NCBI GenBank assembly: GCA_017861365.1
Contig: JAGFXR010000002.1
Coordinates: forward strand, 1-64,000
Reading direction: 5' to 3'
Length of the DNA: 64,000 nucleotides
DNA from: Oscillospiraceae bacterium
Lineage (GTDB): Bacteria > Bacillota > Clostridia > Oscillospirales > Oscillospiraceae
The notes under the pieces were generated by a model. The model was not told the DNA's origin and did not search any database. It worked only from the letters and a program-made list of their open reading frames with translations. Every line of letters starts with the position of its first letter. Position 1 is the stretch's first letter. Of this stretch, positions 15,719 through 23,905 are shown piece by piece. The translations under genes and the position numbers were made by a program.

Positions 15719-17101
15719 ATGCAGTATACCATTCTGGTGGATTTCGGGAGTACCTATACCAAGCTCTGTGTCTTTGACCTGGAAAACGGGGAATTGGTTT
15801 TGACAACCAGACATGCTTCTACGGTGAAGACGGATGCTGGGATTGGACTGCTGGCCAATTTGGAAATGGCGGCGGGCAAAATCGGTGCAGGCGGCGTCAA
15901 AAACGCCCGGTTTGTTGCCAGCAGCAGCGCGGCGGGAGGGCTGCGTATGGTGGTGGTGGGGTTAACGCCGAAATACAGCCTGCTGGCAGGTACCAATGTG
16001 GCTTTGGGCGCCGGCGCAAGAGTGATCAAATCCTTTTCTTTTCTCCTGACAGAAGCGGATGTCAGGGAAATTGAAGCGATACAACCGGAAATTCTGTTGC
16101 TCTGCGGCGGTGTGGAGGACGGAAATACGGACTGGCTGTTTCACAATGCGGCCCTGCTGGCGGGCAGTCCCCGTCTTCAAACCTCTGTGATTTATGCCGG
16201 AAATCACTGTGTCTCGAAAGAGGTGAGGGCGCTGTTCCTGCAAAACGGAAAAGAATGCCACACAGTGGAAAATATTTTTCCAGCGCTGGGACGCCTGAAT
16301 GCCGGGCCGGCCGGCGAGGCCATTCATCATATTTTTATGAAGCGGATTACCGGAATGAAGGGTCTGAGCAAGGTAAAAGAACTTGTGGGTGAGATTGTAA
16401 TGCCCACGCCCGCCGCAGTGCTGGCAGGGGGAAGACTTCTGACCGAGGGAACAAAGCAGTGTTCAGGGCTGGGTGAGAGCCTGATTTTTGATGTGGGAGG
16501 GGCTACCACGGACGTTTATTCCTACTGCAAAACCCTTGAGTCCGATGCGAAGCTGGCGGGCGCGCCTGAGCCGGACCACAAGAGAACGGTGGAAGGAGAT
16601 TTGGGGCTGTGTTCCTCCGCCCTGTCGCTGCTGGACGCCGCGGGCGCGGATAAAATTTCAGCACAGTGCCATGCGCCGCAGGCGCAGGTGCAGAGCCAAT
16701 GCCGATACAGGACGGAGCATGAGGATTATATCGCTGAAACAGAGGCGGAACGGCAGCTGGACTTCGCGTTGGCCCGTCAGGCAGTGTTCATCGGAGCCAG
16801 GCGGCATGCCGGACACATCACAAACGCATATGCCAAGGGAGCCAGAAGGGTGCAGGAGGGAAAGGACCTGACCGGGATTAAAAATCTGATTGGCACGGGA
16901 GGCCCCATCATCAACAGCGTAAACCCCAGAGAGGTGATGGTCTGTGCACTGAAGCGGAGGGACGAGCGGGAGCTGCTGCTCCCGGAGGCGTGTCAATGCT
17001 ATCTGGACAGGCAGTACCTGCTCTACGCCGTGGGACTGGCCTCCTCGCTGCACCCCGAAGGGGCACTGCACATTGCGTTAAACCATATTACCAGACTATA
17101 A
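15719..17101 (+). CDS. glmL: GlmL/MutL-type reactivase of a B12-dependent mutase
   Basis: 460 residues of the ASKHA ATPase fold. Phosphate-1 motif DFGSTYTKLCVFD at the N-terminus and FDVGGATTDVYSY in the middle are typical of MutL, the protein encoded with glutamate mutase and thought to reactivate or assemble it. The central AGNHCVSKEV and AVLAGGRLLTEGT also fit. It sits directly before the mutase gene. MutL-type partners are associated with glutamate mutase and related ornithine/lysine-type mutases, so it supports a B12 mutase function but not the substrate. Confidence 0.88.
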   Translation: MQYTILVDFGSTYTKLCVFDLENGELVLTTRHASTVKTDAGIGLLANLEMAAGKIGAGGVKNARFVASSSAAGGLRMVVVGLTPKYSLLAGTNVALGAGARVIKSFSFLLTEADVREIEAIQPEILLLCGGVEDGNTDWLFHNAALLAGSPRLQTSVIYAGNHCVSKEVRALFLQNGKECHTVENIFPALGRLNAGPAGEAIHHIFMKRITGMKGLSKVKELVGEIVMPTPAAVLAGGRLLTEGTKQCSGLGESLIFDVGGATTDVYSYCKTLESDAKLAGAPEPDHKRTVEGDLGLCSSALSLLDAAGADKISAQCHAPQAQVQSQCRYRTEHEDYIAETEAERQLDFALARQAVFIGARRHAGHITNAYAKGARRVQEGKDLTGIKNLIGTGGPIINSVNPREVMVCALKRRDERELLLPEACQCYLDRQYLLYAVGLASSLHPEGALHIALNHITRL

Positions 17102-17124
17102 TTGGTCGGATCACGGAGGTTGCT

Positions 17125-18873
17125 ATGAGTGAATTGTCAAGACAACAGCTGATACAGGATGAGCTGCCAGGCCTGGAGGAAATCCGCCGACGGGCGGACG
17201 CCATATCCAGGGACTGGGTCATCGGCAGGAGTCCTTTTATGGATCGAATGGGGGTCAATTCGGAGCGGGAGTATAAGGAGCGCTGCAAGCAGCAGGGAAT
17301 CATCATGCGGCATGCCCATATCGGCTACAACTCCGCCAAGGAAACCATTGCTGCCATTCAGTCGATTTATTCCGAACTGGAGAAAAAGGGCGGGCGCCTG
17401 GACCGGTTCGGCATTTGTCTGGACTGCCAGATGGGCGTTCCGCCGGAGCTTCGGAATCAAATTCCAAAGGGCGCGGGACTGGTGTTCAGCAGCCCGCAGG
17501 AATGGATCGATGTGGCGCAGGCCGCGCCGGTGATGGTGCACTTCGGTGACAATATGATCGGCACGCTCAACACCCTGGACAACCTGAAGTGTGCCTTTGC
17601 CGCCGGGGGAACCACCATCGGAAACGCGTCTCATTTTTATACCTATGAATATCCCTTTGCTTATGATTTAAATCAAAGAACCATTGATGCTGTCACAGGG
17701 TTTTCCATCATGGCCGCCTTCCGGGAGAAGGGAATGCTGGTGCATTCCAATCTGGACGACGGGTATGCCGCCATGTTCCACGACCTGTCCGTGACGCTGG
17801 GGTGGGCGAAGCTGGAGCGCCACATTGTGCAGGAGCTGATCGGAGCCAAGCTGGGACACTGCTTTGGTAATCTGTTCAGCAATCCTTTGCTTAGGATGAC
17901 CTTTGCCCTGGCGCTGGACGACATCAACGAGGGGGATTCCTGCGGCTCCATGGTCTACGGCAATACCACTGACTTTGACATGGATTTCAGCAAGAATTAT
18001 TCGGTGATCAACAGCTATCTTCTGGGCGACATGATTGCCCAGATTCACAGACCTACTGGACACGGATTAAACGCGGTGCCGGTGTCGGAGGCGGCACGCA
18101 TCCCCTCCCCACAGGAAATTGTGGACGCGCAGGTCATGTCCAACGTTTTGGAGCAGTATGCGAGAAGCTACGAGCCCTACATGAACTGGGACAAGCTTGA
18201 GGCGGACAAGAACAGGCTGCTGGTCGGAGCCCAGGTGTTTTATGACAGAACCCTGGAAGGGTTGGACGCAATGGGAATTGACGTGGAAAATCCCGCGGAG
18301 CTGATGCTGTCACTGAAAAAACTGGGGCCGGCCTATCTGGAGGAGCATTTCGGAGCGGGCAAGAAGGCCGACGCCATGCGGGGCAGAATCCCGGTGTGGC
18401 CCACGGATATGGTAAAGAATATTGGACGGATCCGGGAGCGTTCATTGCAACAGTTAAGCCCGGAAGCCTCGCTGACAGGAGTCAAGGTTGTCGTCTGCTC
18501 CACCGATGTCCATGAGTTTGGCAAGGAGATTGTCGCCAGTATACTCAGGGAGGTGGGAGCTACGGTTTATGATATCGGAACCGATGCAAGTCCCACGGAA
18601 ATTGCCGAGACAGTCATTGAGACAGACAGCCGGTTTGTGGCGGTCAGCACCTATAACGGAATTGCGCTGACCTTTGGCAGGCGTATGCTGGAGGCGTTTG
18701 AGCAGCATAATCTCAAGGTGTCCGCCTTTATGGGAGGACTTTTAAATGAAAATGCGGAGGATGGGAGCCTTCCGGAGGATGTCACCGAGGATATCAAGCG
18801 GCTTGGCATTCTTTGCAGCGGTACCGCGGAGAACATGGTTTCCATGATCAAGGAAATTCTGGATGAAACGTGA
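17125..18873 (+). CDS. Fused GlmE-GlmS-type adenosylcobalamin-dependent mutase
   Basis: 582 residues from ATG 17125 (CGGAGG upstream; the open frame before it overlaps glmL and is not coding). Residues 1-445 match the glutamate mutase epsilon (MutE) TIM barrel. Residues about 450-582 are a cobalamin-binding domain like GlmS: KVVVCSTDVHEFG holds D461-x-H463-x-x-G466, with H463 as cobalt ligand. GlmE and GlmS are normally separate chains of ~480 and ~137 residues, so this is a natural single-chain mutase with catalytic domain first. The family moves a glycyl group in glutamate to give 3-methylaspartate. No methylaspartate ammonia-lyase is seen, so another substrate is possible. Confidence 0.85.
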   Translation: MSELSRQQLIQDELPGLEEIRRRADAISRDWVIGRSPFMDRMGVNSEREYKERCKQQGIIMRHAHIGYNSAKETIAAIQSIYSELEKKGGRLDRFGICLDCQMGVPPELRNQIPKGAGLVFSSPQEWIDVAQAAPVMVHFGDNMIGTLNTLDNLKCAFAAGGTTIGNASHFYTYEYPFAYDLNQRTIDAVTGFSIMAAFREKGMLVHSNLDDGYAAMFHDLSVTLGWAKLERHIVQELIGAKLGHCFGNLFSNPLLRMTFALALDDINEGDSCGSMVYGNTTDFDMDFSKNYSVINSYLLGDMIAQIHRPTGHGLNAVPVSEAARIPSPQEIVDAQVMSNVLEQYARSYEPYMNWDKLEADKNRLLVGAQVFYDRTLEGLDAMGIDVENPAELMLSLKKLGPAYLEEHFGAGKKADAMRGRIPVWPTDMVKNIGRIRERSLQQLSPEASLTGVKVVVCSTDVHEFGKEIVASILREVGATVYDIGTDASPTEIAETVIETDSRFVAVSTYNGIALTFGRRMLEAFEQHNLKVSAFMGGLLNENAEDGSLPEDVTEDIKRLGILCSGTAENMVSMIKEILDET

Positions 18874-18883
18874 GGGATCGGAT

Positions 18884-19486
18884 ATGTTACATTATAATAT
18901 CACCATATCGCGTCAGTTCGGCAGTCTGGGGCGGCTGATCGGAATGAGAGTGGCAGAGCTGCTGGGCATTGAGTTTTACGACCGTGACATTGTGGAGGAG
19001 GCGGCAAAACGGCTCAATCTCTCCCTTGCCGAGGTCAGCAGCCAGGAGGAACGGGAAAAAGGCGGCTTTCTGCGCATGAGATATCCTCTGGGAAGCAACA
19101 ACACGCTGGAAGTCAAGGAACGGCTGTATGAGGTTCAGACTAAAATTATTTTGGATATGGCGCAAAAAAGCTCCTGCGTGATCGTGGGAAGATGTTCTGA
19201 TTTTGTTCTGCGCAATGAGGAAAACCACATTAATTTTTTTATCTATGCCTCCTATGAGGCGAGGCTTTCCAACTGTGTCAATGACCTGAGCATGAAAGAG
19301 ACTGAAGCGATCAGGATGATTGCGGAGGTGGACAAGGCCAGAGACGCATACCACAAACGGTATACCCGGTTTTCCCAGAAAGATTTGAAGTATAATCATG
19401 TGATGATCGACAGTTCTCTTCTGGGTGTGGGGGGAACCGCGAACATGCTGGCGGCCATTGTAAAGGAAAAATTTCAGTTGAAATAA
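18884..19486 (+). CDS. Cytidylate kinase-like family protein
   Basis: 200 residues from ATG 18884 (GAGGGATCG upstream); an earlier start overlaps the mutase gene. The N-terminus ITISRQFGSLGRLIG is the P-loop region of the cytidylate-kinase-like family, with GSLGRLIG in place of the common GSGGREIG. Then come FYDRDIVEEAA, IVGRCSDFVL and a late YHKRYTRFSQKDLKYNHVMIDS segment. The family is close to CMP kinase but its true substrates are mostly unknown. Between a B12 mutase and larB, it may recycle CMP formed by CTP-dependent LarC (inference). Confidence 0.75.
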   Translation: MLHYNITISRQFGSLGRLIGMRVAELLGIEFYDRDIVEEAAKRLNLSLAEVSSQEEREKGGFLRMRYPLGSNNTLEVKERLYEVQTKIILDMAQKSSCVIVGRCSDFVLRNEENHINFFIYASYEARLSNCVNDLSMKETEAIRMIAEVDKARDAYHKRYTRFSQKDLKYNHVMIDSSLLGVGGTANMLAAIVKEKFQLK

Positions 19487-19518
19487 AGCACTGATGTGAG
19501 CAGAGGCAGGGGACAGGA

Positions 19519-20274
19519 ATGGAACAGGCGGAGATGAAGCGTTTATTGGAGCAGGTGGCTGAGGGAGCGGTGTCCGTGGAGGAGGCCGCGCTGCTGATGA
19601 AAATGGAGCCATTTGAGAATTTGGGCTATGCCAGGCCGGATTTTCACAGGGGAATTCGTCAGGGGGCGGCGGAGGTCATCTACGGTGCGGGGAAAACGCC
19701 TGAGCAGATGGCTGGCATAGCGCAGTCCATGCTGCGCCATGGGCAGAAAACCATTCTCATTACCCGCCTGAGCGCGGAGGCGGCGGCGCTTCTGGAGCAA
19801 TGGCTTCCGCTCCGGTATCATGAGCTGGGACGGGTGGGAATCATCGGAGACCTGCCGGAGCCGAACGGCAGCGGCACCGTAGTGATTGCCACAGGGGGGA
19901 CCAGTGACATTCCAGTGGCAGAGGAGGCGGCTCTCACTGCTGAGGCGTTGGGGAACCGGGTCACCCGGCTGTACGATGTGGGCGTCGCAGGGCTTCACCG
20001 TCTGCTGGCGCAGAAGGACGACATTATGAGCGCCCGCGTTATTGTTGCCATCGCGGGCATGGAGGGGGCGCTTGCCAGCGTCATCGGGGGGCTTGCGGAC
20101 TGCCCGGTTATTGCCGTGCCCACCAGTGTGGGTTACGGCGCGTCCTTCGGCGGAGTCGCGGCGCTGCTGGCCATGCTCAATTCCTGTGCCAGTGGGGTCA
20201 GCGTTGTCAATATCGACAATGGATTCGGAGCGGGATATCTGGCCAGCATGATCAATCATATCGGGGTGAACTGA
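19519..20274 (+). CDS. larB: LarB, pyridinium-3,5-biscarboxylate mononucleotide synthase
   Basis: 251 residues, GGGGACAGG before the ATG. A PurE-related fold in the C-terminal half (VIATGGTSDIPVAEEAA; VIAVPTSVGYGASFGG) and C223 in LNSCASG, which matches the catalytic cysteine of known LarB. It carboxylates and hydrolyses nicotinic acid adenine dinucleotide, the first step to the nickel-pincer nucleotide cofactor. Its stop codon touches the larC start. Confidence 0.92.
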   Translation: MEQAEMKRLLEQVAEGAVSVEEAALLMKMEPFENLGYARPDFHRGIRQGAAEVIYGAGKTPEQMAGIAQSMLRHGQKTILITRLSAEAAALLEQWLPLRYHELGRVGIIGDLPEPNGSGTVVIATGGTSDIPVAEEAALTAEALGNRVTRLYDVGVAGLHRLLAQKDDIMSARVIVAIAGMEGALASVIGGLADCPVIAVPTSVGYGASFGGVAALLAMLNSCASGVSVVNIDNGFGAGYLASMINHIGVN

Positions 20275-21174
20275 ATGAAAACGCTGTATTTGGAGTGCAA
20301 TATGGGCGCGGCGGGTGATATGCTCATGGCCGCGCTGCTGGAGGTACATCCCGACCCGCAAGGGTTTATGGAGCGATTCAATGCCTTGGGACTGCCCGGC
20401 GTATTGGCCAGCGCCCAGCCCTGCGTCAGATGCGGAATCACCGGAACTCATGTCTCGATTTCCGTGGGCGGTGTCACGGAGGAGAGCGAGGATATCGGAC
20501 ACATCCATGAGCATGGGCATTGCCACGTCCATTCCTGTGAGCCTGCACACGAGCACAAACATGAGCATGATGGCGGACAACCGGAGCAGGAGAGCCACCG
20601 TCACACGGGACTGACCGAAATTGAGAGACTCGTTGACAGCCTCGCTCTGCCGGAGCAGGTTCAAAGAGATGTGCGTTTCGTGTACCACCTGCTGGCGGAG
20701 GCCGAGAGCCGCGCCCACGGCAAACCTGTGGAGCAGATTCATTTTCACGAGGTGGGCACGATGGACGCCGTGGCGGACATTACGGGGGTATGCTGGCTGA
20801 TGCATGAGCTGGCGCCGGAGCGGGTGCTGGCGTCTCCTGTCCATGTAGGCAGCGGACAGGTTCGCTGTGCCCACGGGATTCTGCCGGTGCCCGCGCCTGC
20901 CGCAGCCTACCTGCTGCAGGGCATTCCGATTTACGGCGGAGCGGTGCGGGGAGAGCTGTGTACGCCGACGGGGGCGGCACTGCTGAAGTATTTTGTTTCT
21001 GATTTCGGACCTCTGCCAGAGATGCGCCTGTCCAAAATCGGATATGGTATGGGCAGTAAGGAGTTTGAATGCCTCAACTGTGTTCGCGCCCTGCTGGGAG
21101 AGACGCGGAAGGATAAACCGCATGGTCATGGGCATCATCAGATCAAGGAGGGCGAAGCGGATGGATTGTCATGA
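20275..21174 (+). CDS. larC: LarC, N-terminal domain only (nickel insertion for the pincer cofactor)
   Basis: 299 residues. The LarC start MKTLYLECNMGAAGDMLMAALLE is clear (first 20 residues are diagnostic), followed by a His-rich stretch around residues 78-112 that could bind nickel, then FHEVGTMDAVADI and the domain end YGMGSKEFECLNCVRALLGE. LarC normally goes on for another ~130 residues (LarC2, CTP binding, with a conserved DDMTPE block); here the chain ends instead in a short HGHGHH tail and larE begins 14 bases before its stop. No LarC2 frame is seen nearby. The protein is either a stand-alone LarC1 or a functional variant. Confidence 0.88.
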   Translation: MKTLYLECNMGAAGDMLMAALLEVHPDPQGFMERFNALGLPGVLASAQPCVRCGITGTHVSISVGGVTEESEDIGHIHEHGHCHVHSCEPAHEHKHEHDGGQPEQESHRHTGLTEIERLVDSLALPEQVQRDVRFVYHLLAEAESRAHGKPVEQIHFHEVGTMDAVADITGVCWLMHELAPERVLASPVHVGSGQVRCAHGILPVPAPAAAYLLQGIPIYGGAVRGELCTPTGAALLKYFVSDFGPLPEMRLSKIGYGMGSKEFECLNCVRALLGETRKDKPHGHGHHQIKEGEADGLS

Positions 21175-21979
21175 AAAATTAGAGGTACTGCGGCAAAACC
21201 TGCGGAATATGGAGCGTGTGATCATTGCGTTTTCCGGCGGGGTAGACAGCACGTTCCTGCTGAAGGTGGCCTATGACGAACTGGGTGAGCATGTCCTGGC
21301 GGTAACCGCCCGCTCCTCCACCTATCCGGAGCGGGAGTTTCAGGAGGCAACGGCGTTTATCGGGAGGCTGGGTGCGCGGCATCTGGCCATTGTCTCTGAG
21401 GAGCTGGAAATTGACGGCTTTTCCAAAAATCCCGTAAACCGCTGCTATTACTGCAAAAAGGAGCTGTTTTCCAAGATCGGGAAGATTGCTGCGGAAAACG
21501 GTATCTCTTATATGGCGGATGGCTCCAATGTGGACGATCTGGGGGATTACCGGCCGGGAATGGCGGCGCTTAAGGAGCTGAATGTGGTCAGCCCGCTGAA
21601 GGACGCCGGAATGACCAAGGAAGAGATACGGCTGCTGTCCAAAGAGATGAATCTGCCTACCTGGGACAAGCCTTCCTTCGCGTGTCTGTCCTCACGCTTT
21701 CCTTACGGACAGGAGATTACCAGAGAGAAGCTGGAGATGGTGGACCGGGCGGAGCAGCTTCTGCTGGACGAAGGCTTCCGGCAGGTGAGGGTGCGCCACC
21801 ACGGGGACGTTGCCCGTATTGAGGTGGCCGCGCAGGACCGGCGAAGGTTCTATGATGAGGATTTCATGGAGCGGGTCAGCGATGCCTTTCAAGCCATCGG
21901 ATTTTCCTATACCGCTCTTGATCTTAAGGGCTATCGTACGGGAAGCATGAATGAGACAATTGGGGAGAACATCAATTAA
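21161..21979 (+). CDS. larE: LarE, ATP-dependent sulfur transferase for the pincer cofactor
   Basis: 272 residues from ATG 21161 (GGAGGGCGAAG upstream, 4-frame overlap with larC). The PP-loop FSGGVDSTFL at residues 24-33 adenylates the cofactor carboxylate. C95 and C98 in RCYYCK and C175 in ACLSSRFPYG form the three-cysteine set of LarE proteins that hold a [4Fe-4S] cluster, instead of the single sacrificial cysteine of Lactobacillus LarE. It converts the two carboxylates of the LarB product to thiocarboxylates. It closes unit B. Confidence 0.92.
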   Translation: MDCHEKLEVLRQNLRNMERVIIAFSGGVDSTFLLKVAYDELGEHVLAVTARSSTYPEREFQEATAFIGRLGARHLAIVSEELEIDGFSKNPVNRCYYCKKELFSKIGKIAAENGISYMADGSNVDDLGDYRPGMAALKELNVVSPLKDAGMTKEEIRLLSKEMNLPTWDKPSFACLSSRFPYGQEITREKLEMVDRAEQLLLDEGFRQVRVRHHGDVARIEVAAQDRRRFYDEDFMERVSDAFQAIGFSYTALDLKGYRTGSMNETIGENIN

Positions 21980-22164
21980 TTCGAGCAGTCAAGCCGGACG
22001 CGGGAACGTTTGGCAACAGTCTGATGTTGCTTTATGACGGTTCTGATAGCTGTCCTATAGATGAGCGCGCGTGCGTTTATGTCGGCATCTGCCGAAGCGG
22101 TTTGAAAGACCGCTCACGCTGTCCTTAATGTGCTTCAGACAATCGGTTTTGTTTGACAATCTGA

Positions 22165-22203
22165 GATACCCATCGGCTGAGCGCCGGTGGGTATCTTTTA
22201 TTT
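22165..22203 (+). terminator. Terminator at the end of unit B
   Basis: GATACCCATCGGC (22165-22177) pairs with GCCGGTGGGTATC (22183-22195, one mismatch), followed by TTTTATTT. The 412-bp gap 21980-22391 otherwise holds a small leader hairpin (around 22336-22372, TTTCCC/GGGAAA) before the next operon; I see no gene in it and could not fix a promoter with confidence. Confidence 0.75.
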
Positions 22204-22391
22204 GACAGCCCTTTATTTTCTATAATAAGCACAATCAACAGAAAGCGCTGCTGCTGTGTCGCGCCAAACTTGAAGTTCCGGTTTTTACAATACGGTTCCG
22301 TTTCGGGAGAGTACAATAAAATCATGAAAGACAAAGGGGTCTGTTTCCCGCGCAGGGAAATGGGCCTCTGAATTTATTTGAGGAGCTGACG

Positions 22392-23537
22392 ATGATGGCA
22401 GATACCAATGTTGATTTTATTTATTTAAGCGAGGAGGATATGATCAAGGCGGGCGTGACCGACATGGCGGGCTGTGTGGAGGCCATTGAGGAAATGTTCC
22501 GGCTCATGAAAATGGGCGATTACCGTATGGGAGGGGCCAATGGAAACTCCCACGGCGTCATGATGGATTTCCCTGACAAATCCCCTTTCCCGAATATGCC
22601 GGTGAACGGGCCGGACAGGCGGTTTATGGCCATGCCTGCTTATCTGGGCGGCAAGTTCGACATGGTTGGCATGAAGTGGTACGGCTCCAACGTGGAAAAT
22701 AAGAAAAAAGGCCTGCCCCGTTCCATCCTGATGCTGACGCTCAACGACAAGGACACCGGCGCGCCGCTGGCTTATATGTCGGCCAATATTTTGAGCGCCT
22801 ACCGCACCGGCGCGGTGCCCGGCGTGGGTATTAAGTATTTCGCCCGGGAGGATGCCAAAACCGTAGGCATCATCGGCCCCGGCGTCATGAGCAAGACCGC
22901 GTTCCACGCCATCATGGCTGTCCGCCCGGGCATCGAGTCGGTCAACATCAAGGGCAGCAGTAAAACTTCAAAATCCGCGCTTGCGTTTAAAAAATTCCTG
23001 GAGGAGAGCTATCCCCAGATTCAAACCATCACCATTGTAGACACTGATGAGGATGCCGTGCGCGGCTGTGACATCGTCAGTATCGCCACCTCCAGTCCCA
23101 CCGGCGACCCCTCCGCCTATCCGTATATCAAGGAAGAGTGGATAAAGCCCGGCGCGGTCATCAGCTGCCCCGCTTCCGCCCGCTTTGATGACGACTTTAT
23201 TTTAAACCGCGCCAGAAATGTGGCCGACAATATCATGCTGTACGAGGCATGGGAGGAGGAAATGGGCTACCCCGCCTACCATACCATCCCCATTCCCGCC
23301 GTACACTGCATGGATCTGATCGCCGAGGGCAAGATGACCCGGGATCAGATTGATGACCTAGGCGACATGCTGCTGGGCAAGGTGCCTGTTCACCGCAAGG
23401 AAAATGAGATTGTGATCTATTCCGTCGGCGGAATGCCCATTGAGGATGTGGCCTGGGGCGCTATTGTCTACCGCAACGCGCTGGAAAAGGGGCTTGGCGT
23501 GAAGCTGAACCTGTGGGAGGCTCCCGCGCTAGCATAA
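22392..23537 (+). CDS. Ornithine cyclodeaminase / mu-crystallin family protein
   Basis: 381 residues, GAGGAGCTGACG before the ATG. The OCD fold shows in FIYLSEEDMIKAG, the substrate-side GMKWYGSNVENKKKGLPRS (first half), and the NAD motif VGIIGPGVMSKTAFHAI. Members include ornithine cyclodeaminase, pyrroline-2-carboxylate reductase and imine reductases; some clostridial relatives are annotated as tyramine oxidase subunit B. Next to a flavin amine dehydrogenase, reduction or handling of a cyclic imine is likely (inference). First gene of a tight operon to 27366. Confidence 0.85.
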   Translation: MMADTNVDFIYLSEEDMIKAGVTDMAGCVEAIEEMFRLMKMGDYRMGGANGNSHGVMMDFPDKSPFPNMPVNGPDRRFMAMPAYLGGKFDMVGMKWYGSNVENKKKGLPRSILMLTLNDKDTGAPLAYMSANILSAYRTGAVPGVGIKYFAREDAKTVGIIGPGVMSKTAFHAIMAVRPGIESVNIKGSSKTSKSALAFKKFLEESYPQIQTITIVDTDEDAVRGCDIVSIATSSPTGDPSAYPYIKEEWIKPGAVISCPASARFDDDFILNRARNVADNIMLYEAWEEEMGYPAYHTIPIPAVHCMDLIAEGKMTRDQIDDLGDMLLGKVPVHRKENEIVIYSVGGMPIEDVAWGAIVYRNALEKGLGVKLNLWEAPALA

Positions 23538-23563
23538 TGATTTCGATACAGAGAGGTATCCGT

Positions 23564-23905
23564 ATGAGAATTGAAGAACACCCCATTCTGGGAAAGCCCC
23601 AGCGGGGCAGGCTGGTCCCCTTTCTGTTTGACGGGAAGCCGCTGGAGGGATATGAGGGCGAGCCGATCGCAGCCGCGTTAAAGGCGGCGGGCGTCATGGT
23701 GCACCGCTATACCGCAAAAACACACACTCCACGGGGCATGTTCTGCGCCATTGGCAGATGTACCGACTGCGTGATGGTGGTGGACGGCCAGCCCAATGTG
23801 AGAACCTGCGTCACCCCTCTGGCAGAGGGCATGGACGTGAAAACGCAATACGGCGTATCCGCCGGACAAGAGGCAAGCTCCGGAAAGGCAGGTGGCGGCG
23901 CGTGA
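23564..23905 (+). CDS. [2Fe-2S] ferredoxin-like small subunit (HcnA/LhpF-like)
   Basis: 113 residues from ATG 23564 (GAGAGG upstream). Fer2_4 domain: FCAIGRCTDCVMVVDGQPNVRTC carries the four cluster cysteines in two parts (CxxxxCxxC...C). It begins with RIEEHPILG and ends right after the domain. In HcnABC and LhpBEF enzymes this subunit passes electrons from the flavin subunits. Its stop overlaps the next start by four bases. Confidence 0.88.
   Translation: MRIEEHPILGKPQRGRLVPFLFDGKPLEGYEGEPIAAALKAAGVMVHRYTAKTHTPRGMFCAIGRCTDCVMVVDGQPNVRTCVTPLAEGMDVKTQYGVSAGQEASSGKAGGGA

Noticed and set aside
20275-21161. Frameshifted larC with LarC2 in another frame
   Set aside because: larE begins directly at the end of larC, and no frame between carries the LarC2 DDMTPE-type block.
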